Assembly: GCF_008704535.1 (NCBI RefSeq)
Contig: NZ_CP023701.1
Span: 4,404,501-4,468,500, forward strand
Reading direction: 5' to 3'
DNA length: 64,000 nt
Source: Streptomyces subrutilus
Lineage (GTDB): Bacteria > Actinomycetota > Actinomycetes > Streptomycetales > Streptomycetaceae
Shown: in pieces, positions 41,952 to 50,056 of the stretch
How positions within the stretch are numbered: position 1 is the first letter of the stretch
Layout of the letters: the number at the start of each line of letters is the position of its first letter
Made by a program: the position numbers and the translations under genes
The notes under the pieces: model-generated
Told to the model about the DNA's origin: nothing
Database searches by the model: none
Seen by the model: the letters and a program-made list of their open reading frames with translations, nothing else

Positions 41952-43064
41952 GTGCCCGAGCCCACAGAAGCAGTCGCCGCCGCCCCGCCGCCGCCCGAGG
42001 GGCCCGAGCCACCCGGGCTCCCCGTGGCGCCGCCCGCCGCGAGGCCCGTCGCCGCGCGCGCGACGCTGGCCGGCACCGTCGTCTCGCTGGTGCTCGTCGT
42101 GGCGATCGTGCTCGGCAGCAGGCTGCTGCGCGACTTCGACTCGGCGCTGCTGCCCTACGCGGTCGCCACCGTCTTCCTCGCCTTCGGCGTCGCCTACCGG
42201 TACACCGTGTGGGTGTCGGCGCCCGGCGCGCGCCGGCTCTTCACGAAGGGCTTCGGCAGCTTCTTCTCGGCCGAGAACTTCAAGAAGGCCCCCACCGCCC
42301 TGCCGAAGATGATCGCCACCTACCTGGGCTTCCAGAAGTTCCTCGGCGCCCGCTCCCGCGCCCGCTGGGCCGCCCACCAGCTGATCTTCTGGGGCTGCAT
42401 CCTCGCCGCGCTCATCACCTTCCCGCTGACCTGGGGCTGGTTCACCTTCACCGCGGACAGCGGCGCCGGGCCCGGATACGAGATGCGGATCTGGGGGATC
42501 GAGGTCCTCGGCTTCGACTCGCTGAACCTCCTCGGCTGGCTGATGTTCCACGGCCTCGACATCGCGGCCGTGCTCGTCATCCCCGGGGCCTCGTACTTCC
42601 TGTGGCGCCGGATGAAGGACCGCGGCGCGATGACCGGCCAGCGGTTCGCCTACGACCTGCTTCCGCTGATCTGCCTGATCGTGATCTCGGTGACGGGTCT
42701 GCTGCTGACCTTCTCGTCGATCTTCCTGCACGGCGGGGGCTACGAGTTCCTGGCGATCCTGCACATGGTCTCGGTGGTGTTCACGCTGATCTACATCCCC
42801 TTCGGGAAGTTCTTCCACATCGTCCAGCGCCCGGCGGCCGTCGGCATGCAGCTCTTCAAGTACACCGCCCGCCAGGACGACCAGGTCTTCGCCTGCAAGC
42901 GCTGCGGCGAGCCCGTCGACACCGCGCCGTACGTGGAGAACCTGCGCGGCACCATGCGGGACCTGAAGCTCGACTTCGACGCCTGGGCCGAGTACTGCCC
43001 CCGCTGCAAGCGGGTGCTGCGCGGCAACGCCTACCTGACCCACGTCAAGAAGGGCTTCAAGTGA
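41952..43064 (+). CDS. Six-helix b-type-cytochrome-like membrane protein with C-terminal zinc ribbon
   Basis: 370 residues. After a Pro-rich N-terminus (about 1-32) there are about six membrane helices (about 36-285). Several helices carry His at positions suited to heme b: AAHQLIFWG, LMFHGLDIAAVL, LAILHMVSVVF and GKFFHIVQRP. The layout recalls NarI/HdrE-type quinol-oxidising cytochromes. The cytoplasmic tail (about 305-370) has CKRCGEP and YCPRCKRV, a likely zinc ribbon or FeS site. As first gene of the reductase operon, with GTGA overlap to the next gene, it is the probable membrane anchor and quinol entry. Automated pipelines may mislabel it as a transporter. Confidence 0.7.
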   Translation: MPEPTEAVAAAPPPPEGPEPPGLPVAPPAARPVAARATLAGTVVSLVLVVAIVLGSRLLRDFDSALLPYAVATVFLAFGVAYRYTVWVSAPGARRLFTKGFGSFFSAENFKKAPTALPKMIATYLGFQKFLGARSRARWAAHQLIFWGCILAALITFPLTWGWFTFTADSGAGPGYEMRIWGIEVLGFDSLNLLGWLMFHGLDIAAVLVIPGASYFLWRRMKDRGAMTGQRFAYDLLPLICLIVISVTGLLLTFSSIFLHGGGYEFLAILHMVSVVFTLIYIPFGKFFHIVQRPAAVGMQLFKYTARQDDQVFACKRCGEPVDTAPYVENLRGTMRDLKLDFDAWAEYCPRCKRVLRGNAYLTHVKKGFK

Positions 43065-45397
43065 CCGCGACCGAACCCGCCCGGGGCGCGTCCGGGCCCG
43101 GCCCCGTACCCGTCTCCCTCGACCCCTCCATCGCCCCGCCCGGCACCCGCAACTTCCGCGACGCCGGAGGCATCCCGGCCGACCGGTGGCACGCCGACCA
43201 GAACGGCGAGACCCTCGTCCCCACCCACTGCTGCTTCTGCGGCGTGCAGTGCGGGATGTACCTGCGCGTCGACAAGGGCGGCAAGGTCTTCGGGGTCGAG
43301 CCCCGCAACCACGACATCAACCGGATGCGGCTGTGCCCCAAGGGCATCAACGCCTACCAGCAGGTCAACCACCCCGACCGGCTCACCGCACCGCTGATGC
43401 GCCGCTCCCGCGACGAGGAGTTCCGGGAGGCCTCCTGGGACGAGGCCCTCGACTTCACCGTCTCCGAGATCCGGCGCATCCAGGACCGGTACGGCAAGGA
43501 CGCCTTCGGACTCCTCGGCGGGGCCAGCCTCTTCTCCGAGAAGACCTACCTCGTCGGCAAGTTCGCCCGGGTCGCGCTCCAGACCAAGCACGTCGACTAC
43601 AACGGCCGCCTGTGCATGGTCAGCGCCGCCGGCGCCAACAAGCTCGCCTTCGGCATCGACCGGGCCGGCAACCCCTTCTCCGACATCCTCCTCTCCGACT
43701 GCCTGCTCATCGCCGGGTCGAACGTGGGGGAGTGCTTCCCCGTGATGACCCAGTACCTGTGGGGCGCACGGGACCGGGGAGCCTCGCTGATCGTGATCGA
43801 CCCCCGCGAGACGGCCATCGCGCGCACCGCCGACATCCACGTCGCCCTCAAGCCCGGCACCGACGCCGCCTTCTTCAACGCCGTCCTGCACGTGGTCGTC
43901 GCCGAGGGCCTCGCCGACGAGGCGTACCTCGCCGCCCACGCCACCGGCTGGGACGAGGTGAAGGAGACCGTCGCCGGCTACCCGCCCGCCCGCGCCGCCG
44001 AGATCTGCGGCGTACCGGCCGGGCAGATCGTCCAGGTCGCCCGGGTCTTCGCCGGCGCGGACCGGGCCATGGCCTGGCACGCCCGCGGCATCGAGCACCA
44101 CTCCCAGGGCGTCGAGAACTGCCTGACCGTGATCAACCTGTGCGTGGCGACCGGCCACATCGGCAAGCCGGGCGCCGGCTACGGAACCATCACCGGCCAG
44201 GGCAACGGCCAGGGCGGCCGCGAACACGGCCAGAAGTCCGACCTCCTCCCCGGCGGCCGCTCGATCACCAATCCGGAGCACCGGCGCCAGATCTGCGAGA
44301 TCTGGGGCATCGAGGAGTCGGAACTGCCCGGCGCCGGCACCTCCATGATGGAGATGGTCTGGCAGATGCAGCGGGGCGAGATCCGCGGCCTGATCGGCAT
44401 CTGCAACAACCCCTTCGTCTCCCTCCCCAACTACGCGGTGGTCAAAGAGGGCTACGACACCGCGGAGTTCCACGCCCAGTTCGACTTCTTCCTCTCCGAG
44501 ACCGCGGCCAACGCCCACGTCGTCTTCCCCGTCACCACCTGGGCCGAGGACGAAGGGGTGATGGCCAACGCCGAAGCCCGGGTCGTCAAGCACAACAAGG
44601 CCCAGGAGCCCCCGGCCGGTGTCCGCACCGACACCTGGGTGATGTGCGAACTGGCCCGCCGCCTCGGCGCCGGCCGGCACTTCGACTTCCCCGGCTCCCG
44701 CGAGGTCTTCGAAGAGCTGCGGATCGCCTCCGCCGGCACGGTCAACGACTACTACGGCATCACCTACGACCGGCTGGAGGAGACCGGCGGGATCGCCTGG
44801 CCGTGCCCCGCCACCGACCACCCCGGCACGCCCCGGCTGTTCGAGGACGGCCGGACCTACCACCCCGACGGCAAGATCCACCTCCAGGTCGTCGAATGGC
44901 ACCCGCCCATGGACCCCTACACCGAGGAGTACCCCCTCTCCCTCACCACCGGCCGCACCGTCGCGCACTTCCTCTCCGGCAACCAGACCCGCCGCCTCGG
45001 AGCCCTCGTCGAGCAGACCCCGCGGCCCTGGGTGGAGGTCCACCCCTCGCACGGCTTCCGCAACGGCGACCCGGTCCGGGTGGTCACCCGCCGCGGCAGC
45101 GAGGTCTTCCCCGCCCTGGTCACCGAGGCCATCCGCCCCGACACCGTCTTCATCCCCTACCACTGGCCCGTCCCGACGGCGGCCAACGCCCTGACCATCG
45201 ACGCCCTCGACCCCCGCTCCAAGATCCCCGAGTACAAGGTCTGCGCCGCCCGGATCGAGGCCGCCGAGCGGATCGACGAGGTGCCCGAGCCGCCCACGGC
45301 CCCGGGACACCGGGCCTATCCGGAGACCCAGGTCTCCCGTACCGACCCCCTGCCCCCCACGGCCCCGCAGGGCCGTGGCACGGCGGAGAGGAGCTGA
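43061..45397 (+). CDS. Molybdopterin oxidoreductase, assimilatory-nitrate-reductase-like catalytic subunit
   Basis: 778 residues, DMSO-reductase superfamily. N-terminal [4Fe-4S] site Cys57-x2-Cys60-x3-Cys64-x27-Cys92 (CCFCGVQC ... RLCPKG). The likely Mo ligand is Cys185 in NGRLCMVSAAGANKLAFG; the Met after the Cys fits nitrate reductases of the Nas/Nap type, whereas formate dehydrogenases have His there. Other cofactor motifs: IDPRETAIARTADIH, TGQGNGQGGREHGQ, CNNPFVSLPN, WAEDEGVMANAEARV and the C-terminal cap ending ALDPRSKIPEYK. No Tat signal, so cytoplasmic. GTG 43061 overlaps the upstream stop. Nitrate reductase is favoured; formate dehydrogenase remains possible because pflB is next door. 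Confidence 0.85.
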   Translation: MTATEPARGASGPGPVPVSLDPSIAPPGTRNFRDAGGIPADRWHADQNGETLVPTHCCFCGVQCGMYLRVDKGGKVFGVEPRNHDINRMRLCPKGINAYQQVNHPDRLTAPLMRRSRDEEFREASWDEALDFTVSEIRRIQDRYGKDAFGLLGGASLFSEKTYLVGKFARVALQTKHVDYNGRLCMVSAAGANKLAFGIDRAGNPFSDILLSDCLLIAGSNVGECFPVMTQYLWGARDRGASLIVIDPRETAIARTADIHVALKPGTDAAFFNAVLHVVVAEGLADEAYLAAHATGWDEVKETVAGYPPARAAEICGVPAGQIVQVARVFAGADRAMAWHARGIEHHSQGVENCLTVINLCVATGHIGKPGAGYGTITGQGNGQGGREHGQKSDLLPGGRSITNPEHRRQICEIWGIEESELPGAGTSMMEMVWQMQRGEIRGLIGICNNPFVSLPNYAVVKEGYDTAEFHAQFDFFLSETAANAHVVFPVTTWAEDEGVMANAEARVVKHNKAQEPPAGVRTDTWVMCELARRLGAGRHFDFPGSREVFEELRIASAGTVNDYYGITYDRLEETGGIAWPCPATDHPGTPRLFEDGRTYHPDGKIHLQVVEWHPPMDPYTEEYPLSLTTGRTVAHFLSGNQTRRLGALVEQTPRPWVEVHPSHGFRNGDPVRVVTRRGSEVFPALVTEAIRPDTVFIPYHWPVPTAANALTIDALDPRSKIPEYKVCAARIEAAERIDEVPEPPTAPGHRAYPETQVSRTDPLPPTAPQGRGTAERS

Positions 45398-45403
45398 GCC
45401 GCC

Positions 45404-46003
45404 ATGATGGGCCGCACGATCTTCATCGATCCGGGTCGCTGCATCGGCTGCCAGGCGTGCGTCTCGGCCTGCCGCGAGTGCGACTCGCACCGCGGGAAGT
45501 CGATGATCCACCTGGACTACACCGAACCCGGCATGTCCGTCGCCTCCCTCCCGACCGTCTGCATGCACTGCGAGGACCCGGTCGCGCCCTGCGCCGAGGT
45601 CTGCCCCGCCGACGCGATCCTGGTGACCGCCGACGGAGTGGTCCAGCAGGCCGACACCACCCGCTGCATCGGGTGCTCGAACTGCGTCAACGCCTGTCCC
45701 TTCGGCGTCCCGAAGATCGACCTCCAGGCCAAGCTCCAGCTGAAGTGCAACCTCTGCTACGACCGCACCGCCTACGGCCTGGCCCCCATGTGCGCCACCG
45801 TCTGCCCCACCGGCGCCCTCTTCTACGGAACCCTCGAAGAGCTCCAGGCCGAGCGCCCCGGCGTCCAGGTCGCCGACTCCTTCGTCTTCGGCGACGTCGT
45901 GGTCAGTACCGGCGTGGCGATGGTCGTCCCCGCCGAGAAGGTCCAGTGGCCCGTCCCCGGCGGTCTGCCCGTCGTCGAGATCAATGGAGTGGACGTCCGA
46001 TGA
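45404..46003 (+). CDS. Four-cluster 4Fe-4S ferredoxin subunit (DmsB/FdnH/NrfC type)
   Basis: 199 residues. Sixteen cysteines form four [4Fe-4S] sites: CIGCQACVSACREC, CMHCEDPVAPCAEVCP, CIGCSNCVNACP and CNLCYDRTAYGLAPMCATVCP. Such subunits wire a molybdopterin catalytic subunit to a membrane cytochrome. There is no signal peptide, in line with the cytoplasmic catalytic subunit. GGAGAGGAGC precedes ATG 45404. The C-terminal ~55 residues are Cys-free. It overlaps the Rieske gene by ATGA. Order within the operon (cytochrome, Mo subunit, FeS subunit) matches a membrane-bound molybdoenzyme. Confidence 0.93.
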   Translation: MMGRTIFIDPGRCIGCQACVSACRECDSHRGKSMIHLDYTEPGMSVASLPTVCMHCEDPVAPCAEVCPADAILVTADGVVQQADTTRCIGCSNCVNACPFGVPKIDLQAKLQLKCNLCYDRTAYGLAPMCATVCPTGALFYGTLEELQAERPGVQVADSFVFGDVVVSTGVAMVVPAEKVQWPVPGGLPVVEINGVDVR

Positions 46004-46659
46004 GCGTCACCGAGCAGCCGGCCCCGTCCTCCGGCCCGGGTCCCGACGGCGACGCCGCAGCCGACCGGCTCCGGGACCGGATCAGCGCCGACTCCCTGAC
46101 CACCCGCCGCGACTACCTGCGGATCGTCACCACCGTCTCCGGCGGCCTGGCCATCGGCGGGATCGGAGTCGCCGCCGGCATCCTGCACCGGCACGGCGAC
46201 AGCGAGTCCCTGCCCCAGCCCAAGAAGGTCACCGACCGGCTGTCCCCCGGCCAGTCCGTCGCCTTCCGCTACCCGGGCGACGAGGACCGGGCCGTCGCGG
46301 TACGGCTCGGCGACGGCAGCCTCGTCGGCTACTCGGCCGTCTGCACCCACCTCGCCTGCGGGGTGCTGTGGCGGGAGGACCGCGGACCCGACGGGGAGCT
46401 CTACTGCCCCTGCCACGAAGGGGTCTTCGACGCCCGCACCGGAGAGGTGACCGCGGGCCCGCCGCCCCGCCCCCTCCCCAAGGTCTTCCTGACCGAGCGG
46501 CCCGACGGCAGCGTATGGGCCGTCGCCACCGCCCGTTCGGGGGAGCCGGCCAAGGACGCCCTGTGCCGGCAGTTCGGCGACGACCACCCCGCGGACGCCG
46601 CACAGCTGGGCTGCCCCGGAGCGGCCCGGCCCAAGGCGGCGGAGAGCAGGCGCACATGA
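46000..46659 (+). CDS. Rieske [2Fe-2S] protein with Tat-type membrane anchor
   Basis: 219 residues. TTRRDYLRIVTTVSGGLAIG (about 34-53) is a twin-arginine signal-anchor, so the domain should be exported folded and stay membrane-bound. The Rieske site is complete: Cys115-Thr-His117 and Cys136-x2-His139, plus the structural disulfide pair Cys120/Cys138 found in bc1-type Rieske proteins, which usually signals a high redox potential. A short tail with one more Cys follows. ATG overlaps the ferredoxin stop; the next gene overlaps its stop. Its outward position opposite a cytoplasmic reductase is puzzling and may mean electron transfer through the quinone pool. Confidence 0.9.
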   Translation: MSVTEQPAPSSGPGPDGDAAADRLRDRISADSLTTRRDYLRIVTTVSGGLAIGGIGVAAGILHRHGDSESLPQPKKVTDRLSPGQSVAFRYPGDEDRAVAVRLGDGSLVGYSAVCTHLACGVLWREDRGPDGELYCPCHEGVFDARTGEVTAGPPPRPLPKVFLTERPDGSVWAVATARSGEPAKDALCRQFGDDHPADAAQLGCPGAARPKAAESRRT

Positions 46660-47024
46660 GCCAGGCCCCGATCCCCCCGCGCCCGGAGTACCGCCCGGGC
46701 AGCGCCCGGCGCCGGCTCAACCGTCCGGTACGGGAGCGGTACCCGCAGATCCGGCCCACCAGCGGGTACGGCGACCCGCGCGTCCGGCACACGGGCCCCG
46801 GGCCGGGAGCCGGCGGCGAACAGGAGCCGGAGCGGTCCTCCAAGCTCAACGCCCGCATCGTCCTGGCCCTCAGCGTCGTCGTCGGCCAGCTGTGGGCCCT
46901 GACCGTGACCGTCAACGTGTGGATGCAGGGCGATACCGGAACGGCCTGGTGGGGAGCGGGATTCCTGGTCCTGTCCTTCCTCGTCGTCCTCGCACTGTGG
47001 CTCCTCGACCCGAAGGACCGGTGA
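46656..47024 (+). CDS. Small two-helix membrane protein of the reductase operon
   Basis: 122 residues. A basic, Pro/Arg-rich N-terminal half (about 1-62) precedes two membrane helices (about 65-90, ARIVLALSVVVGQLWALTV; about 97-117, GFLVLSFLVVLALWLLD). No cofactor ligands are evident. It is embedded in the operon (ATGA overlap upstream, NarK two bases downstream), so it is probably an accessory or assembly subunit of the membrane complex. No named family is recognised with confidence. Confidence 0.72.
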   Translation: MSQAPIPPRPEYRPGSARRRLNRPVRERYPQIRPTSGYGDPRVRHTGPGPGAGGEQEPERSSKLNARIVLALSVVVGQLWALTVTVNVWMQGDTGTAWWGAGFLVLSFLVVLALWLLDPKDR

Positions 47025-47026
47025 CC

Positions 47027-48454
47027 ATGTCGATACGCACCAACAGCGGCTCCGGGGTGCGCTCGCACCGCGCCGACACCTACAAGCCGGGCGCCACCAT
47101 CGGCGACTGGCGGCCCGAGGACGACGGCTTCTGGCAGTCCACCGGCCGCAGGGTCGCCCAGCGCAACCTCTGGGTCTCGATCCCCGCGCTCATGCTCGGC
47201 TTCGTGGTCTGGCAGGTCTGGTCCGTCACCGTGGTCAAACTGAACGACGTCGGCTTCGGCTTCTCCAAGTCGCAGTTGTTCTGGCTGACGGCCATCCCCG
47301 GCATCACCGGCGGCACCTTCCGGATCCTCTACACCTTCATCGGGCCCATCTTCGGCGAGCGGAAGTTCACCGCCTTCAGCACCGTCATCCTGGTCGCGCC
47401 GATGCTCTGGCTCGGCTTCGCGCTCCAGAACAACGGCACCCCGTACTGGGAGCTGGCCCTGATCGCAGCCGTGTGCGGCATCGGCGGCGCGAACTTCGCC
47501 TCCTCCATGGCCAACATCGGCTTCTTCTTCCCCAAACGGGAGAAGGGCAGTGCCAACGGACTCAACGGCGGTCTCGGCAACCTGGGCGTGAGCATCGTCC
47601 AGCTGGTGGCCCCGCTGGTGGTGACCGCGGCCGTCCTGGGCGCCCCCGCGGGCGGCCCGCAGCACGACGCGAAGAAGAACACCGACATCTGGCTCCAGAA
47701 CGGCGCCTTCCTGTGGGTGCCGCTGCTGGTGATCATGGCGCTGCTCGCCTGGTTCCTGATGAACGACCTGAAGGTCGCCTCGGCGCCCTTCAGCCAGCAG
47801 AAGATCATCTTCAAGCGCAAGCACAACTGGCTGATGACCTGGCTCTACGTCGGCACCTTCGGCTCCTTCATCGGCTTCGCCGCGGGCCTGCCCCTGCTGA
47901 TCAAGAACAACTTCGAGTCCCAGGGCTACCAGGCCACCACCTACGCGTGGATCGGCCCCTTCGTCGGAGCCCTGATGCGGTGGGCCGGCGGCTGGCTCTC
48001 CGACAGGATGGGCGGGGCCAGGGTCACCCTGCTGTCCTTCGTCGGCATGGCCGCGGCCCTGGTCGTGGTGATCTACGCGCTGCCGCACGGGGGCGACGGA
48101 GGGAGTTTCTGGGCGTTCTTCATCGGCTTCCTGGCCGCCTTCGCCTTCTCCGGCCTCGGCAACGGCTCGACCTTCCGGCAGATCCCGGTGATCTTCCGGG
48201 ACCAGCACATGCGGGAGGCCGAGGGCGCGGGCCCGCAGGCGCAGGCCGCGGCCCTGAAGCAGTCGGAGATGGAGGCCGGAGCCGTCACCGGCTTCTCCTC
48301 GGCCATCGCCGCCTACGGCTTCTTCTTCATCCCGGCCATGTTCGCCGCGATGTCCGTCACCAACGCGCTGTGGATCTTCATCGGCTTCTACGCGACCTGC
48401 CTGGCGGTGTGCTGGTGGTTCTACGCCCGCAAGGGCGCCGAGGCTCCCAGCTGA
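47027..48454 (+). CDS. narK: NarK-type nitrate/nitrite MFS transporter (second copy)
   Basis: 475 residues, 12 helices, clearly a paralogue of the NarK at 36910: same N-terminal domain, the same nitrate signatures (GIGGANFASSMANIGFFFP and SGLGNGSTFRQIPVIF) and the same C-terminus (WWFYARKGAEAPS). Some blocks are identical at DNA level. It closes the molybdenum reductase operon, which is the main contextual reason to think that enzyme reduces nitrate. GAAGGA nine bases upstream supports ATG 47027; GTG 47021 with GTGA overlap is an alternative. Nitrate uptake, nitrite export or antiport cannot be told apart from sequence. Confidence 0.93.
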   Translation: MSIRTNSGSGVRSHRADTYKPGATIGDWRPEDDGFWQSTGRRVAQRNLWVSIPALMLGFVVWQVWSVTVVKLNDVGFGFSKSQLFWLTAIPGITGGTFRILYTFIGPIFGERKFTAFSTVILVAPMLWLGFALQNNGTPYWELALIAAVCGIGGANFASSMANIGFFFPKREKGSANGLNGGLGNLGVSIVQLVAPLVVTAAVLGAPAGGPQHDAKKNTDIWLQNGAFLWVPLLVIMALLAWFLMNDLKVASAPFSQQKIIFKRKHNWLMTWLYVGTFGSFIGFAAGLPLLIKNNFESQGYQATTYAWIGPFVGALMRWAGGWLSDRMGGARVTLLSFVGMAAALVVVIYALPHGGDGGSFWAFFIGFLAAFAFSGLGNGSTFRQIPVIFRDQHMREAEGAGPQAQAAALKQSEMEAGAVTGFSSAIAAYGFFFIPAMFAAMSVTNALWIFIGFYATCLAVCWWFYARKGAEAPS

Positions 48455-48491
48455 GCCGTACCGCGCACGGGAGCGGCCGTACCCTGGAGGC

Positions 48492-48686
48492 ATGAGCACC
48501 GCTCCCGACCCGAACCCGCAGCCCCGGCCCGCGCCCCGGCCCAAGCCGAGGATCGACTTCGACGATCCGCTGGACCAGCAGTCCTCGGACGACACCGACC
48601 GCGGCTGGGGCGAGCGGCCGCCCGCCGGCGGAAGCGCGGCCGACCTGGCCCGCTTCCTCGACGAGAAGCCCCCACACCACATCTGA
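48492..48686 (+). CDS. Small acidic conserved-looking protein
   Basis: 64 residues, no signal. Pro-rich N-terminus (about 1-20) and a short acidic C-terminus with RIDFDDPLDQQSSDDTDRGWG and SAADLARFLDEKPPHH. TACCCT lies seven bases upstream of the ATG, and GGAGG directly before it, so it has both a -10-like box and a ribosome site. The C-terminal DLARFLDEKPPH pattern looks conserved in Streptomyces from memory. It is convergent with mscL. Function unknown. Confidence 0.65.
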   Translation: MSTAPDPNPQPRPAPRPKPRIDFDDPLDQQSSDDTDRGWGERPPAGGSAADLARFLDEKPPHHI

Positions 48687-48705
48687 GCCGCCGGAGCGGC
48701 CGCGG

Positions 48706-49206
48706 CTAGAAGGCGTCGCGCTGCCCCGTCGGGCCGGCTCCGCCGCCGTTGGCCGCGCGCTGGGCGACCAGGGTGTCGCGGATCTCCTTGAGGACCTCCA
48801 GCTCGGTGATCTCCATGGTCTCCTGCACGCCTTCCTTGGCCCTGCGGCGCGCCTCCACCTTGGCGAGGTACTTGGCCATCGGCAGCACCATCAGGAAGTA
48901 GACGACCGCCGCGGTGATCAGGAAGCTGAGCGTGGCGTTGAGCACCGAGCCCCAGAGGATCTCGACACCCGTCGGCTGCCCGCTCGCGTCGAGGCCGCAG
49001 GGGTTCTTGATGCACGACTTGTAGACGTCGAGGTTCTTGGTGCCGATGGCGCCCACCAGCGGGCTGATGATCCCCTTGACGATGGAGTTCACGATGTTCG
49101 TGAACGCCGCGCCGATGACCACGGCCACCGCGAGGTCGACCACGTTGCCGCGCATCAGGAAGGCCTTGAAGCCCGCCAGCACGCTCTCCTTCTTCTTCTC
49201 GCTCAC
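48706..49206 (-). CDS. mscL: Large-conductance mechanosensitive channel
   Basis: 166 residues. MscL forms a homopentameric pore that opens under membrane tension to release solutes. Features: GFKAFLMRGNVVDLAVAVVIGAAFTNIV (N-terminal helix and pore-lining TM1, read in two parts), a periplasmic loop with two Cys (SCIKNPCG) unusual for most MscL, TM2 (SFLITAAVVYFLMVLPMAKY) and a charged C-terminal helix. The start is GTG 49206 (AAAGGC upstream) or GTG 49209; a longer frame to 49245 adds residues that do not fit the family. Convergent with the small acidic protein gene. Confidence 0.92.
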   Translation of the reverse strand: MSEKKKESVLAGFKAFLMRGNVVDLAVAVVIGAAFTNIVNSIVKGIISPLVGAIGTKNLDVYKSCIKNPCGLDASGQPTGVEILWGSVLNATLSFLITAAVVYFLMVLPMAKYLAKVEARRRAKEGVQETMEITELEVLKEIRDTLVAQRAANGGGAGPTGQRDAF

Positions 49207-49329
49207 CACTGAGCCTTTCTTCACATCTACGGAACATGGAGACAACGGTTCCGAAAGTTACGGCAGTCCGGGCCGGGCGTGTCCAATCGGCTGCCACCTC
49301 ACGGTGACTTGACCGCTCACGTGTGCGAT

Positions 49330-49845
49330 TCAGCACAACGTCACCGCCAAGCGCGTCACGGCGCCCGTGCCCACCAGAACCCGCGCCGTGTCCCGGGGCA
49401 CGGACAGCACCACCAGCGCCCCGCCGTCCCCCGTGTCCCCTTCGGAGGAGGGCATTTCGACCACGCGCGCTCCCGCCGCCACCACCCTCGGCGGTCCGGT
49501 CCGTTCCGCCGCGACCACGTCGACCCGGTCCCCGGGCCGCAGCAGCCGCACGGTCGCCGCGTCCGCGATGCGTACCGGGGCGGACACCGTCCGCTCGACG
49601 GCGGGCGGCGGTTTCACCTCCGGCGGCCCGCCGCCCCGGGAAGCCTGCGCCTCCGTCCCACCCACCGCCAGGGCCGCGGCCAGGACGGCCATCGCGGCCG
49701 CGGCCGCCCGCCGCCGGCGCCGCAGCGCCCTGCGCAGCCGGTACCCGCCCCGCCCCACCCGCAGCGGCGGGAACGCCGGTACGGGCCGGGCCGGAGGGCA
49801 GCTGGAGGGACAGGTCACCGCAGCCGACAGGGCCGACGGGCTCAT
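49330..49845 (-). CDS. CpaB/RcpC-like SAF-domain protein
   Basis: 171 residues. A basic N-terminal segment (RRALRRRRR) precedes one membrane helix (about 50-68), then a SAF-like strand (TVSAPVRIADAATVRLLRPGDRVDVVA) and an RcpC domain (RVVAAGARVVEMP, ALVVLSVPRDTARVLVGTGAVT). CpaB proteins belong to Flp/Tad pilus assembly, but no other pilus gene is nearby. ATG 49845 begins the plausible protein; extension upstream would add a Ser/Asn repeat derived from simple-sequence DNA and is doubtful. Single copies of this kind are frequent in Streptomyces. Confidence 0.75.
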   Translation of the reverse strand: MSPSALSAAVTCPSSCPPARPVPAFPPLRVGRGGYRLRRALRRRRRAAAAAMAVLAAALAVGGTEAQASRGGGPPEVKPPPAVERTVSAPVRIADAATVRLLRPGDRVDVVAAERTGPPRVVAAGARVVEMPSSEGDTGDGGALVVLSVPRDTARVLVGTGAVTRLAVTLC

Positions 49846-49849
49846 GAGC

Positions 49850-49950
49850 GTCGAAGAAGCCGAAACGGTCGAGGAGTTCGAGGAGTTCGAGGAGTTCGAC
49901 GAGATCGACGGGTTCGACGAGTTCGAAGAAGTCGAAGAAGTCGATGAAGG
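49850..49950. repeat. Simple repeat with TTCGA core
   Basis: About 100 bases in which GAGTTCGAC/GAGGAGTTC-type 9-base units recur (TTCGA every 9 bases in the clearest part), directly upstream of the CpaB-like gene. Both strands stay open through it by chance of composition. I see no sign that it is translated. Confidence 0.65.
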
Positions 49951-50056
49951 GACAGAGGACATGGGGGCCACCGCCGTACCGAGTGGATCGTGGAGTCCGG
50001 GCCCGACGCCCGGACGCCCCTCACGATCCGCCCTCCCGCCCCACCCCGCTCCGAAC

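Noticed and set aside
43061..45397. Formate dehydrogenase as the primary call for the Mo subunit
   Set aside because: The neighbourhood of pflB invites it, but the Cys-Met active-site pair, the overall similarity to Nas-type enzymes and the narK at the end of the operon favour nitrate reductase. Kept as an alternative.
49846..49971. Ser/Asn-rich N-terminal extension of the CpaB-like protein
   Set aside because: It would be translated from the simple TTCGA repeat and lacks a ribosome site; the ATG at 49845 gives a normal protein.
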